64,000 bases of DNA, taken from assembly GCA_020073265.1 (NCBI GenBank), contig JAIQFN010000009.1, positions 1-64,000 of the forward strand. Reading direction: 5' to 3'. The position numbers and the translations under genes were made by a program. The stretch is from Terriglobia bacterium. Its GTDB lineage: Bacteria; Acidobacteriota; Terriglobia; Bryobacterales; Bryobacteraceae. Shown in pieces: positions 33,717-42,963 of this stretch; the first letter of the stretch is position 1; each line of letters opens with the position of its first letter. A model generated the notes under the pieces. That model was not told the DNA's origin, searched no databases, and was given only the letters and a program-made list of their open reading frames with translations.

Positions 33717-34301
33717 TTACCGGGCCGGGCGTAGGCGGTGCTTGAGCCAGGCCTTGGCCACTCTCCACTCGCGATGGACGGTGGCTTCCGACACCTCGAG
33801 CAAGGCCGCCGTTTCGCTGACGTCGAGGCCTCCAAAAAACCGGCTCTCCACCAGCAGGGCCTGACGCGGCTCCAGGCGCTCGAGTTCCTTTAGAGCGTCC
33901 TCCAGCGCCAGCAGGTCTTCGCGGCACAGCGCGGTTTCCGCCGCCGGATCGCCCAGCACTACAAAGGTTACCGCTCCGTCCCCGCCGCGCTTGTAGGAAC
34001 CGCGGCGGCGGGCCGCTTCCACCAGCACCTGCCGCATGGCGCGCGCGGCGATCCGCTTGAAGTGCAATGGCGAGGTGGTGGTGAAACGCGGCGATCTGGC
34101 CAGCTTCAGCCAGGCCTGGTTCACCAGCGCGGTGGGGGTGAACGTTGCGCTCGGATCGCTGCGTTTGACGGTAGAGGCCAGGCGCCGAAGTTCTTCATAA
34201 GTCACGCTGAACATCTCATCCAGCGCCCGTCTTTCTTCCAGCGTCGAACCCCAGTTGTTCAGCTCGGTTCGGGGTTCGTTTCGGGTGCTGCGAAACCGCA
34301 T
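33717..34301 (-). CDS. ECF sigma factor of the acidobacterial/planctomycete type
   Basis: A 194-residue sigma-70-family protein without regions 1 and 3. Region 2 contains YEELRRLA ... PTALVNQAWLKLARS and HFKRIAARAMRQVLVEAARRR, as in the ECF group found beside Ser/Thr kinases. Region 4 ends with VSETAALLEVSEATVHREWRVAKAWL. No anti-sigma factor gene is adjacent, so control by the kinase downstream is likely (inference from the family). It is divergent from the secreted-protein operon at 34363, with only 61 bases between. Confidence 0.9.
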   Translation of the reverse strand: MRFRSTRNEPRTELNNWGSTLEERRALDEMFSVTYEELRRLASTVKRSDPSATFTPTALVNQAWLKLARSPRFTTTSPLHFKRIAARAMRQVLVEAARRRGSYKRGGDGAVTFVVLGDPAAETALCREDLLALEDALKELERLEPRQALLVESRFFGGLDVSETAALLEVSEATVHREWRVAKAWLKHRLRPAR

Positions 34302-34362
34302 GACAGTTTTTTCCCGCGTTTGCGCAATGCGGATTGAAAGGTCTCATTATAGCGCTGATGCC

Positions 34363-36303
34363 ATGAAGCAAATCTCTCGCCCGCATATCGCCCTAGCCGC
34401 CCTGGCCTTCGCCTTCCCGGCGGCGGCGCTGGCCGATATCAACGGAACGACGACTCTTCAGTCGAATACCGCCTTGAATCTCGACACCGGGGCAACCGTC
34501 GCTTCCGGCGGCGACCTGCTGTGGAATGGGAGCACCATCGCTCCGCAGGGCAAGGCGAGGGCCTATAACATCGGAGATTTCGGCGCGAGTTTCTATGACG
34601 TCCTGGACGTATCCAATTTTTCGGCGTTCGCCGTGGTCGCCTCATCGGCCCCGATTTCCGCCAGCGCGCTGGTGGCAGGGGATGTGTTTGTAGTGCTCAC
34701 AAATGGCGCGAACCACGCGAAAGTATTGGTCACGGCGAAGGGCGCAGGCTCGATTACGCTGCAATTCTCAACATACATAGTGCCCGTGCCCACCGGTCCC
34801 ACCATCACCGCGATTCAGAACAACTCCAGCCGGATTCCCGCGGGTCTCCCGAACTCCGGCATCGCACCCAGCAGTATCTTCGTGGTCGTGGGAACCGGAC
34901 TGGCCGATCCGGGTGATCCAGTCCTGCAGTCCAGCGCGGACCCCGGCATACCGCTAACGCTGAACGGCGCCAGCATGACGGTTGTCGTGAATGGCATCAC
35001 GACGCATCCCGCGCTGTACTACACCAGCCCGACCCAACTCGCCGCGGTTCTTCCGGCAGCCACGCCAATCGGGGCCGGGACCCTCACCGTCACCTATCGC
35101 GGCGCCACCAGCGCTCCGGCCGCCATCCAGGTGGTGCCCAGCGCGTTGGGAATCAATACCTACTACACCAATTCGGGCGTCGCCACCGATTCGGCCACCG
35201 GCGCGCTGCTCACCTATACCAACTCGGGCACGCCCGGCGAAACGATCCTGCTGTGGACCACCGGATTGGGCGCCGACCCGGCCGACAGCGACACCACCTA
35301 CACCTTGAACCCGCACAGCGTGAGCACTTCCTTGCAGATATACATCGGCGGGGTTCCCGCGAAAATCCTTTATCAAGGGGCGTCCCCTTACCCGGGCGTG
35401 GACCAGATCAATGTGACCATACCGGACTCGGCTCCCGAGGGCTGCTGGATCTCGCTCGCGGCTGTGGCGGGAGGCGTGTTAGCCAATACCGCGACTCTTC
35501 CCATCAGCAAGGGCGGCGGCGCGTGCTTCGACCCGGTGAGCGGGCTGAACGGGAACCAGATTTCACCGGCCGGCGGACAGACCCTCCGGACCGGACTGGT
35601 GGGCATCATTCAGGGGACCAGGCAAGCCAAGGACGGCACGCGTACCGTCACCAGCAGCGCTGACGCGGCCTTTGAGAAATACACCGGAATCTACACGCCT
35701 TCCAATTCCGTCTCGCCGGGTGGCTGCATCGTGAACAGTCTCACGCCGGTGCCCGTTGGCCAAATCACGGGCCTGGACGCGGGCACCACCACCCTCACCG
35801 GGCCGTCCGGGCTTTCCGTGACGCTGGCTCCGCAGGCAGGAATCAAGGGCGCCTTTTTCGCGGAACTGACGGCCGGCGCGATTCCGCAAACGGGCGGAAC
35901 ATTCACGTTCAAGGGCACTGGAGGCGCGGACGTCGGTCCGTTCACTTCCACGATCACGTTCGCGAATCCGCTGCTGACCTGGACCAATCAAAGCGCGGCT
36001 GCCACCGTCGACCGGTCGCAGGGACTGACGGTTACCTGGACCGGCGGCAATCCAGGAACCTACGTATTCATCACTGGTACCTCGACTTCGGTCAAGCCGG
36101 TAGTTACCGGCGGCTTCACCTGTCTCGCTCACGTGGACGCCGGGCAATTCACGGTGCCCTCCTATATCCTGTCGGCCCTCCCGGCGGGCAGCGGAGGCAC
36201 GCTGCTGCAGAACGAAGTTCCCTCAACGCTCACGGCCAGCGGTCTGGACATCGCCACGGCGGGGGGAGACATAACCTCCTCCATAGCCTCCACCTACAAA
36301 TGA
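34363..36303 (+). CDS. Large secreted protein with Solibacter-type C-terminal-like domain
   Basis: A 646-residue protein with a signal peptide (ALAFAFPAAALA). Residues about 160-390 have the layout of the Ig-like domain seen in Solibacter secreted proteins (TIGR03437): GIAPSSIFVVVGTGLADPG, then a SPTQLAAVLP turn, then GETILLWTTGLG, and VDQINVTIPD near the end. Here the domain is internal and is followed by further beta-rich regions. No catalytic motif is visible. Likely a surface or secreted binding protein. The stop overlaps the ATG of the next gene (ATGA). Start by signal peptide at ATG 34363. Confidence 0.8.
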   Translation: MKQISRPHIALAALAFAFPAAALADINGTTTLQSNTALNLDTGATVASGGDLLWNGSTIAPQGKARAYNIGDFGASFYDVLDVSNFSAFAVVASSAPISASALVAGDVFVVLTNGANHAKVLVTAKGAGSITLQFSTYIVPVPTGPTITAIQNNSSRIPAGLPNSGIAPSSIFVVVGTGLADPGDPVLQSSADPGIPLTLNGASMTVVVNGITTHPALYYTSPTQLAAVLPAATPIGAGTLTVTYRGATSAPAAIQVVPSALGINTYYTNSGVATDSATGALLTYTNSGTPGETILLWTTGLGADPADSDTTYTLNPHSVSTSLQIYIGGVPAKILYQGASPYPGVDQINVTIPDSAPEGCWISLAAVAGGVLANTATLPISKGGGACFDPVSGLNGNQISPAGGQTLRTGLVGIIQGTRQAKDGTRTVTSSADAAFEKYTGIYTPSNSVSPGGCIVNSLTPVPVGQITGLDAGTTTLTGPSGLSVTLAPQAGIKGAFFAELTAGAIPQTGGTFTFKGTGGADVGPFTSTITFANPLLTWTNQSAAATVDRSQGLTVTWTGGNPGTYVFITGTSTSVKPVVTGGFTCLAHVDAGQFTVPSYILSALPAGSGGTLLQNEVPSTLTASGLDIATAGGDITSSIASTYK

Positions 36304-38306
36304 AGAGGAAGAGCATGCACCTGTTCGATCTGCAACACATCTGCCCCAGGCGGCGCCTGTTAGGGATTGTCGCGCTGGCCTGTTTTCACAATCCCGCTGC
36401 TGCCCAGACTCTGCAGTGGGCGCGCCAATTCGCCGGCACCCACCCCAACACAATTGTTCAAATCGCCGCGGATTCGACCGGCGTCTACGTAACCGGCAAC
36501 ACCACGGGCGCGCTTCCGGGAGAGACCGCGGTCAACATCCAGCAGGACGGTTTCTTGCGCAAGTATGATCCCGCAGGTAACGTCCTGTGGACCCGCGAGT
36601 TCGCCGTCAACAGCCGCCCTTTTACTGCTTTTGGAGTGGCTGTGGATTCCAATGGCGTGTACGTCGCCGGGAAAACTGAGCTGGGCACGTCGCTTTCGGT
36701 CGCGAGCATGGCCGTGGTCCTCAAGTACGACGCTAGCGGCAATCTCATTTGGACCCGGCAGTACGGCAGCAGCCCGACCGGTGAGATCGCCCGGGCGATC
36801 ACAACCAGCGGCGGGGACATATACGTCGCTGGACAAGCGTTGAGTACTACTCAGATCGCTACGGGCGGCCTGGTGACGCTACGAAAACTGGACAAGGACG
36901 GCAACGAGATCTGGAAGAGCCAGTTCAGTCCGGTCTTCAACATGACCGTCTGGGGAGTGGCCGCGGATTCGACGGGTGCTTACCTTGCCGGGCAAACCGT
37001 GAACGCATTGCCGGGCGAGACGTTTCACGGCAATGTCGACGGCTGGATCATCAAATACGATGCCAGCGGCAAACTGGCCTGGTCGCACGAATTCGGCGAA
37101 ACTTTCACCGATCGCGTCTACGGCCTGGCCGCCGGCGCGAGTGGCATTTACGTGGTGGGAAGCACCAGTGGAGTGCTCGGCATCCAGCCCTTGCCGGCCT
37201 TCGATATCGACGCCTATGTCCGCAAGTACGATGCGAACGGCAACTACCTTTGGACCCAGCAGTTCGGCACCATCGATCGCGAAGAGGCGTTCGGCGCGGT
37301 GGCTGACGACAACGGAGTCGTTGTGGTTGGTTGGGCCAGAAGCGGCCTCAATATCAAGACGCTGGGCGGGGCGGACGCATTTGTTCGCAGGCTCGACAAC
37401 AACGGCAGCACGATTTACACCTTCCAAACCGGATCGGTCAATGACGACTACGGCTACGGAATCGCTTTCGATCCAGGAGGCGGTGTCTATATCGGCGGCT
37501 ACACAGATCGCAATTCGATTCCAGGAAGTCCCACGAATTTCGCCGACTCGTTCGTTCACAAATTCACGCCTCCCGGCAACTCCGGTCCCGCGGTCCTGGA
37601 AGGTGGCATCGTAAACAACGCCAGTTTCGCGGTGGCTCCATCGCCCGTCGCTCCTGGCTCGATTTCGGCTATATTCGGAAGCGGTTTGAACGATGGTTCT
37701 GTTGTGACATCTTCTGCTTTCGGCCCTGACGGCAAGCTGGTCACGACGCTGGGAGGCGCCTCGGTGACGGTGGGAGGATTTCCGGCGCCGATCTTCTACT
37801 CGCTGTCCGGACAACTCGGAATCCAGATTCCGTTGGAGTTGGCGGGTCAAACCTCCGCGCAAGTGCAGGTAACGGTGGGCGGGCAGACCAGTGTGGCGCG
37901 CACGGTGAATATCCGGCCGGAATCTCCGGGCATTTTCACGCAAAGTCAGAACGGCCAAGGGACGGCGCTGTGCGTCCATCAGGACGGGATCACCGTGATC
38001 ACGCCGGATAATCGCGCTCACCCGGGCGAAACGATCATCTGCTACGCAACCGGGCTGGGCGCGGTCTCGCCGGCGCTTCAAACCGGGCAGCCGTCCGCGG
38101 GCAGCCAGACTGTCGCCACTCCCGAAGTGACCATCGATGGGCTTCCTGCAACCGTCGCGTACTCGGGCCTGACCGCAGGGCTGGTGGGATTCAATCAAAT
38201 CAACATAGTGGTTCCCGGGCTGGCGCGCACCAACGCCGCCGACCCAATGACTCTTAAGATCAATAATGTCGCAGCGAACAACGTCACGCTGCCGGTTGGA
38301 CCATAG
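36300..38306 (+). CDS. SBBP-repeat propeller protein with Solibacter-type C-terminal domain
   Basis: A 668-residue secreted protein with a signal peptide ending near AAAQT. Several SBBP-type blades contain GVYVTGNTTGALPGE, DAFVRRLDNNG and GVYIGGYTDR, typical of repeat propellers with a D-x-x-V/Y-x-K-x-D core. The C terminus (about 430-668) is the TIGR03437-type domain with PVAPGSISAIFGSGL, GQLGIQIPLEL and GETIICYATGLGAVSP. No enzyme motif is seen. Operon with the two flanking secreted proteins. Confidence 0.82.
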   Translation: MKRKSMHLFDLQHICPRRRLLGIVALACFHNPAAAQTLQWARQFAGTHPNTIVQIAADSTGVYVTGNTTGALPGETAVNIQQDGFLRKYDPAGNVLWTREFAVNSRPFTAFGVAVDSNGVYVAGKTELGTSLSVASMAVVLKYDASGNLIWTRQYGSSPTGEIARAITTSGGDIYVAGQALSTTQIATGGLVTLRKLDKDGNEIWKSQFSPVFNMTVWGVAADSTGAYLAGQTVNALPGETFHGNVDGWIIKYDASGKLAWSHEFGETFTDRVYGLAAGASGIYVVGSTSGVLGIQPLPAFDIDAYVRKYDANGNYLWTQQFGTIDREEAFGAVADDNGVVVVGWARSGLNIKTLGGADAFVRRLDNNGSTIYTFQTGSVNDDYGYGIAFDPGGGVYIGGYTDRNSIPGSPTNFADSFVHKFTPPGNSGPAVLEGGIVNNASFAVAPSPVAPGSISAIFGSGLNDGSVVTSSAFGPDGKLVTTLGGASVTVGGFPAPIFYSLSGQLGIQIPLELAGQTSAQVQVTVGGQTSVARTVNIRPESPGIFTQSQNGQGTALCVHQDGITVITPDNRAHPGETIICYATGLGAVSPALQTGQPSAGSQTVATPEVTIDGLPATVAYSGLTAGLVGFNQINIVVPGLARTNAADPMTLKINNVAANNVTLPVGP

Positions 38307-38323
38307 GACTACCAGGAACTCTT

Positions 38324-38887
38324 ATGAAATCTCTTTGCCAAACGATTGTCGTTGGCCTGTGCGCGGCCTTTTGCTGCGCGGCGAGCACGGTTTACGTCGG
38401 CGCCAGCTTCGGGCTGTACAGGAGCACGGATTCTGGCGCGAGTTGGGCGCAAGTCGACATTCCAGTGAACAATTCGCTGCTCGGCACGCCGCTGGCCCCA
38501 TATTCCATTGCGTTGGACCCGCACGATCCAAACAAGATCTACTTCGTCGGAATCGCGAGAGCTAGCGCGTTTTTTTCAAGCCCGGATGGCGGCCAGACCT
38601 GGACCGGGCGACCGTTCGTCGGCATTGGCATTAGCGGCTCCAGCCAGGTGGATGTCGATTTCGGCGGACAGGTAATTTACGTCAACGCCCTGCCGTCGAC
38701 TGGCGGCGGCGACCTCTTGTACAAGAGCACCGATGGCGGAGCGAGTTGGACGCAGATAACGATCCCTTTGCTCCCTGGAACCAACCCTGTCCCGTTTCCA
38801 CAACGGCGACACAGTGAGTTATTTTGCGGCGGACAAATCCGTCGCTGGAACAGTTTATGTAGAGGATGGTGGCGACCAATTTTTTAA
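38324..38887 (+). CDS. 5' fragment of a frameshifted Asp-box (BNR/sortilin-like) secreted protein
   Basis: The frame runs from an ATG with a signal peptide (IVVGLCAAFCCAAST) through Asp-box repeats YRSTDSGASW, FSSPDGGQTW and YKSTDGGASW. It then turns into non-repeat, Arg/Trp-rich sequence after VPF and stops at 38887. Near 38794-38800 the frame moves by +1: deleting one C from TTTCCACAAC would give VPFHNGDTVSYFAAD and join it to the fragment at 38814. It is therefore the N-terminal half of a broken gene, or a sequencing/assembly error, rather than a short protein. It starts 17 bases after the SBBP gene. Confidence 0.7.
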   Translation: MKSLCQTIVVGLCAAFCCAASTVYVGASFGLYRSTDSGASWAQVDIPVNNSLLGTPLAPYSIALDPHDPNKIYFVGIARASAFFSSPDGGQTWTGRPFVGIGISGSSQVDVDFGGQVIYVNALPSTGGGDLLYKSTDGGASWTQITIPLLPGTNPVPFPQRRHSELFCGGQIRRWNSLCRGWWRPIF

Positions 38888-40214
38888 GAGCACCGACTAT
38901 GGCGCAACCTGGACGTTCATCGCCAAGCAGATTACTGCTAACCGTTCCGTAGTTCCTCAAATTCTGGTGCGAACCATAACGCAGGATCCTCTCAATCCGA
39001 TGACCTGGTACATGGGAACCGACCATAGTAATTCTCAGGTTGGGACTTGTCCGCTCACCAATGGCGGCCTTTGTGGACTATTTAAGAGCACCGACGGAGG
39101 AGCAAACTTTACGGGACTCAGTATTCCGGTGAACTACGCCACGTCGGTCGCGCTGGGATCACCCGCCGGGACGGTTTACGCGTCCGGCAGCGTCGGGGGG
39201 CTGGGACCCAGCATTCTGAAATCCACCGACGGCGGCGCGAGCTGGACACCGATCGCGAACGGCTTGTTCTCGAACGCGAGCGGCAGGCTCTGGGCGGACC
39301 CAACCACCTCTCTCCTCTTCTCCAACAGCATTGACTCGAACCATGGCTTCAATGTTTCTACTGACGCTGGCGCTCATTTTACTCCGAGCGTAATCCCTCA
39401 GGGGCCTCCGGGTTGTTTGCGCGGGGCCTGCCAGCAACAGGAAGTATTCGATGTCGCAATCGTTCCGACTTCGACGCCGGTTATCACGTCGGTAGTCAAC
39501 GGCGCGAGCCTGCAACCCGGCATCGCCTCGAACACGTGGGTCACGATTTTCGGATCGAGCCTGGCGCCCAAGACCGACGACTGGAACAGTTCCATCGTCG
39601 GCGGAGTTCTCCCGACCAGCGTGGATGGTGTGAAGGTCACGATTGGAGGGAAGCCGGCGTACGTTTACTACTTGACCTCCGGCCAACTGAACGTCCTCGC
39701 GCCCCCCGACCTTTCGCCCGGCTCGGCCGATGTGACTGTGACAACGAATTTGGGGACCAGCCCGGCATTTAGCACCACCGTGAGCGACTTCTCGCCGGCG
39801 TTCTTCCCCTGGCCGGGAAATCAAGCGGTGGCCACACGTCAGGATTTCAGCTTGGCCGTCAAACCGGGGACGTTCGCGGGCGCCAACACGGTGGCGGCGA
39901 AACCGGGTGACGTGATCATTCTGTGGGCCACTGGATTCGGAGCCACGAATCCACCCTATCCCGCGGGCAGGGCGACGCCAAGCGATGCGACTTACTCGAC
40001 CGCGAGCACACCCACGGTCACCATCAACAACAACTCAGTGATCGTGTTCGGCGCGGCACTCGCGCCCGGTTCGGCCGGTCTGTATCAGATCGCGATCCAA
40101 GTTCCGAACAATCTGGCGGATGGAGACTATCCCATTCGGGCCGGGATCGGCAACGCGCAATCGCCGACCGGAGTAGTTCTCTCCGTGCGCAGTACCACTA
40201 GCAGTGGAAAGTAG
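38814..40214 (+). CDS. 3' fragment of the same gene: Asp-box repeats plus Solibacter-type C-terminal domain
   Basis: It contains the remaining Asp boxes FKSTDYGATW, FKSTDGGANF and LKSTDGGASW, then a TIGR03437-type C-terminal domain (about 225-466) with NGASLQPGIASNTWVTIFGSSL, SGQLNVLAPPDL and GDVIILWATGFGATNPP. It lacks a signal peptide. The GTG at 38814 is only the first possible start inside the continued frame. The fragment at 38324 supplies the missing N terminus. If the frameshift is real, the protein is not made in full. Confidence 0.7.
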   Translation: MSYFAADKSVAGTVYVEDGGDQFFKSTDYGATWTFIAKQITANRSVVPQILVRTITQDPLNPMTWYMGTDHSNSQVGTCPLTNGGLCGLFKSTDGGANFTGLSIPVNYATSVALGSPAGTVYASGSVGGLGPSILKSTDGGASWTPIANGLFSNASGRLWADPTTSLLFSNSIDSNHGFNVSTDAGAHFTPSVIPQGPPGCLRGACQQQEVFDVAIVPTSTPVITSVVNGASLQPGIASNTWVTIFGSSLAPKTDDWNSSIVGGVLPTSVDGVKVTIGGKPAYVYYLTSGQLNVLAPPDLSPGSADVTVTTNLGTSPAFSTTVSDFSPAFFPWPGNQAVATRQDFSLAVKPGTFAGANTVAAKPGDVIILWATGFGATNPPYPAGRATPSDATYSTASTPTVTINNNSVIVFGAALAPGSAGLYQIAIQVPNNLADGDYPIRAGIGNAQSPTGVVLSVRSTTSSGK

Positions 40215-40252
40215 TTGCGACGCGGGACTTCGCGAATCGAAGGGCCGCTGCC

Positions 40253-42679
40253 TTAGTCGCGCAACGCCGTCTGCGCGTCCACTCGCATAGCCCGGCGTGC
40301 AGGAATCAAGCTGGCCGCGATGGCGACCATGGGGAACAGCAGGCAGATCACGCCAAAAGTAAGCGGATCGGCCGGCTTGGTTCCGAAGAGCAGCGTCGAA
40401 AGCAGACCAGTGGAGGCGAACGCCGCGGGCAATCCGATACCCATCCCGATCAGCGTGAGCCGCAGCGCATGCCTCACTACCAGGCCGAAGATGTCGGCTG
40501 GATGGGCGCCGAGCGCTCGCCGGATTCCGATCTCGCGCTTGCGTTGCGCCACCGAATAGGAAATAACTCCATAGATACCGAGCGAGGCCAGCGCCAATGC
40601 GGCAGCCGCGAACGCCGCGAGAAAAAACGCATTCAATCGCCGCGGCGACAAAGACGACGACATCACTTCGTCCATCGTAAGAACCGCTGTCACGGGAAGG
40701 TCCCGATCTACTTCCGCGATCCGGCTGCGAATGGCGTTCGCCAGCGTCTTGGGGTCTCGCACGGCTCGCGCGATGATGTACATCGACGTCCACGGCCGCT
40801 GTGCATACGGCGTGTAGATTTCCGGGACGACGCTGGACTCCAGCGTGCGATTCTTGGCGTCTCCAACAACGCCGACAACCTCGGTCGCCGCCGTCATTCG
40901 CGGGAGATAGAAATGCTTGCCGATCGGATTCTGGTCCGGCCAGAAGCGCCTGGCGAACGTTTGGTTGACCACCGCGACCAGGGGCGCGCCCGCATTGTCA
41001 CTGGCGCTGAGGAACCGCCCGCGAAGCAGGGGAATGCGTAACGTCTCGAAATACTTCACGCCAATCGGTTGCCAGGACGATATCGGACGCTCGGCCAGCG
41101 GAAGCGGCGGCTGTCCTTCAATCTGGAGGGGCGCGTACAATCCGCTGTTCGGCGGGAGGCTGAACGCAAGACTCGCGGAGCTCAGCCCAGGAACCGGCGC
41201 GAGTTTCGCCTCGAGCGTATCGTAAAACTCAGTCTTCTGGAACGGCTCGGCGTACTTGGAAGGCGGCAACGCGACACGCATGGTCAGGATATTTCGCGTA
41301 TCGAAGCCGGGCCAGACAGCTCGCGCCGCAAGAAAGCTGCGCATCAGCAAGCCGGCGCCGGTGAGCAAAACCAACGATAGAGCGACTTGCCCGGCTACCA
41401 GCATGCTTCGAACGCGGACGCGATGCCGCCCGCCGCTGGCGCCCCAGCCCGCGTCTTTGAGAATTTCATTCAGGTCCGGGCGCGAGACCTGTAGAGCAGG
41501 CATCAACCCGAAAAGGATGGGAGTAAACATCGAAATCGCGACAGCGAAAACCAGCACGCGGGTGTCGAGCTCAAGCTTGGAGGCGCCCAGGGCGCCCGAC
41601 GCCGCCACCGACAGCGGTCCGATCGCCCACTGCGCCAGCAGAATTCCAAGCGCTCCGCCGCCGGCCGCCAGCAGTCCGCTTTCGGCGAGCAATTGCGCGG
41701 CTAATCGCGCGCGGCTTGCGCCCAATGCACTCCGGATCGCAATCTCTTTGTGCCGAGCTGTCGCACGCGCGAGCAACAGGCTCGCGATGTTGACGCACGC
41801 GATCAGCAGAACCAGTCCGACTGCGCCGCTCAACACCAGCAGGCCGGTCCGCAGACCGGACGTCAGGTATTCCTGCAGCGGAACCAGCCGCAAGACACTC
41901 TCGGAGCTGGCGTCCGTGTTTTTCGGATGATTGCTTTGGTAGCTTCGAGTGGCCACGCGCGCCTCGGCCTGCGCCTGTTCAATGCGCGCGCCAGGGCTCA
42001 GGCGCGCGATGACGCCTAGGTATCCGCCGCCGCCGCGAACCTGTTCCTGGGTGAATCCACTGTACTCGAACACTTTTGTCGCCCAGACATCCGTATTCGG
42101 GTTGGGGAATTCGACGAAAGCGGGAACGATTCCGAGCACGCGATAAACGCTGGAGCCAAGCGTCAAGGGTCTGCCTACCACGTTGGGATCGCCGCCGAAT
42201 CTCCGCCGCGAGAATTGTTCGCTTAACAGGATCGCGTCCTCGCCGCCGGGCCGGTCCTCTTCCTCGCGAAAAGCGCGCCCCAGCAACGGATGAATGCCGA
42301 TCACATCGAAAAATTCATGCGACACGCGTACGCCCCGCAACGGTTCCGGCCGGTCGCCATCCACAAGGTTAAAGCTCTCATTGAAGGTATAAGCGGCCAT
42401 TCCCGCAATGGACTTGGACCGTCCGCGGATCTCGTCGAACCAGACATAGGAGAGGCCCGGGTCCACGACTCCTTTCGACGGAATCGAAGCCACGAACCGG
42501 ACCAGCCGATTCGGTTGGTCATAGGGCAGGGAGCGCAGAAGCACGGCATCCACGACGCTGAAGATGGCGGAATTCGCGCCGATTCCGAGGGCCAGCGTGA
42601 TCATCGCCGCCCCAGTGAATCCGGGGCTCTTCACCAGCATTCGAAGCGCGTAGCGAATGTCGCTGAGAAACGCGGACAT
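40253..42679 (-). CDS. ADOP-family (MacB/FtsX-like) ABC transporter permease
   Basis: An 808-residue protein. An N-terminal membrane helix ([19 protein letters not shown], part of the MacB-PCD signature) leads to a large periplasmic domain, then three helices, a second periplasmic domain, and three more helices (two FtsX domains). This duplicated permease type is abundant in Acidobacteriota and usually lacks its own ATPase gene beside it, as here. Probable role in export or in mechanotransmission across the envelope. The substrate is unknown. It resembles the protein encoded at 45283-47703. Confidence 0.88.
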   Translation of the reverse strand: MSAFLSDIRYALRMLVKSPGFTGAAMITLALGIGANSAIFSVVDAVLLRSLPYDQPNRLVRFVASIPSKGVVDPGLSYVWFDEIRGRSKSIAGMAAYTFNESFNLVDGDRPEPLRGVRVSHEFFDVIGIHPLLGRAFREEEDRPGGEDAILLSEQFSRRRFGGDPNVVGRPLTLGSSVYRVLGIVPAFVEFPNPNTDVWATKVFEYSGFTQEQVRGGGGYLGVIARLSPGARIEQAQAEARVATRSYQSNHPKNTDASSESVLRLVPLQEYLTSGLRTGLLVLSGAVGLVLLIACVNIASLLLARATARHKEIAIRSALGASRARLAAQLLAESGLLAAGGGALGILLAQWAIGPLSVAASGALGASKLELDTRVLVFAVAISMFTPILFGLMPALQVSRPDLNEILKDAGWGASGGRHRVRVRSMLVAGQVALSLVLLTGAGLLMRSFLAARAVWPGFDTRNILTMRVALPPSKYAEPFQKTEFYDTLEAKLAPVPGLSSASLAFSLPPNSGLYAPLQIEGQPPLPLAERPISSWQPIGVKYFETLRIPLLRGRFLSASDNAGAPLVAVVNQTFARRFWPDQNPIGKHFYLPRMTAATEVVGVVGDAKNRTLESSVVPEIYTPYAQRPWTSMYIIARAVRDPKTLANAIRSRIAEVDRDLPVTAVLTMDEVMSSSLSPRRLNAFFLAAFAAAALALASLGIYGVISYSVAQRKREIGIRRALGAHPADIFGLVVRHALRLTLIGMGIGLPAAFASTGLLSTLLFGTKPADPLTFGVICLLFPMVAIAASLIPARRAMRVDAQTALRD

Positions 42680-42748
42680 GTGAAACCCTGCCTAATTGTA
42701 CTGGGTCGGAAGATCGGAGTGGATTACAATCAAGACAGGTTCACTCGC

Positions 42749-42825
42749 GGGGACGTAGCTCAGATGGATAGAGCGGTCGCCTCCTAAGCGACAGGTCGGC
42801 AGTTCGAATCTGCCCGTCCCTACCA
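42749..42825 (+). tRNA. tRNA-Arg (CCU anticodon), CCA encoded
   Basis: A 77-base cloverleaf. The acceptor stem GGGGACG pairs with CGTCCCT (one G-U at the end). A D-arm with GCTCAGATGGATAGAGC, anticodon stem GTCGC/GCGAC around CTCCTAA (anticodon CCT, that is CCU) and T-arm GGCAG-TTCGAAT-CTGCC follow. The 3' ACCA is encoded. Decodes AGG. A TACAAT at 42725-42730 is a possible -10 box but no good -35 was seen. Confidence 0.95.
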
Positions 42826-42908
42826 CATTGTCGAGCGGCAAACGAAAGCGGCGACCGCTCGCCGAGCGCACAGGTGAAGAGTCCGTTGTGCGCGATTAAG
42901 AGAATAAG

Positions 42909-42961
42909 GCGGTCGCCTCCTAAGCGACAGGTCGGCAGTTCGAATCTGCCCGTCCCTACCA
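42909..42961 (+). repeat. 53-bp exact duplicate of the tRNA-Arg 3' part (att-like scar)
   Basis: Bases 42909-42961 repeat bases 42773-42825 exactly, from the end of the D-stem through the anticodon arm, T-arm and CCA. The 5' third is missing, so it cannot fold as a tRNA. A direct repeat of a tRNA 3' end is the usual footprint of tyrosine-recombinase integration. Only 83 bases lie between the two copies and no integrase is in the window. It ends two bases before the stop of the TPR gene. Confidence 0.85.
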
Positions 42962-42963
42962 GA

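Noticed and set aside
42909-42961. Second tRNA-Arg gene
   Set aside because: The 5' acceptor strand and the D-arm are missing, so it cannot form a cloverleaf. It is kept only as a 3' duplicate.
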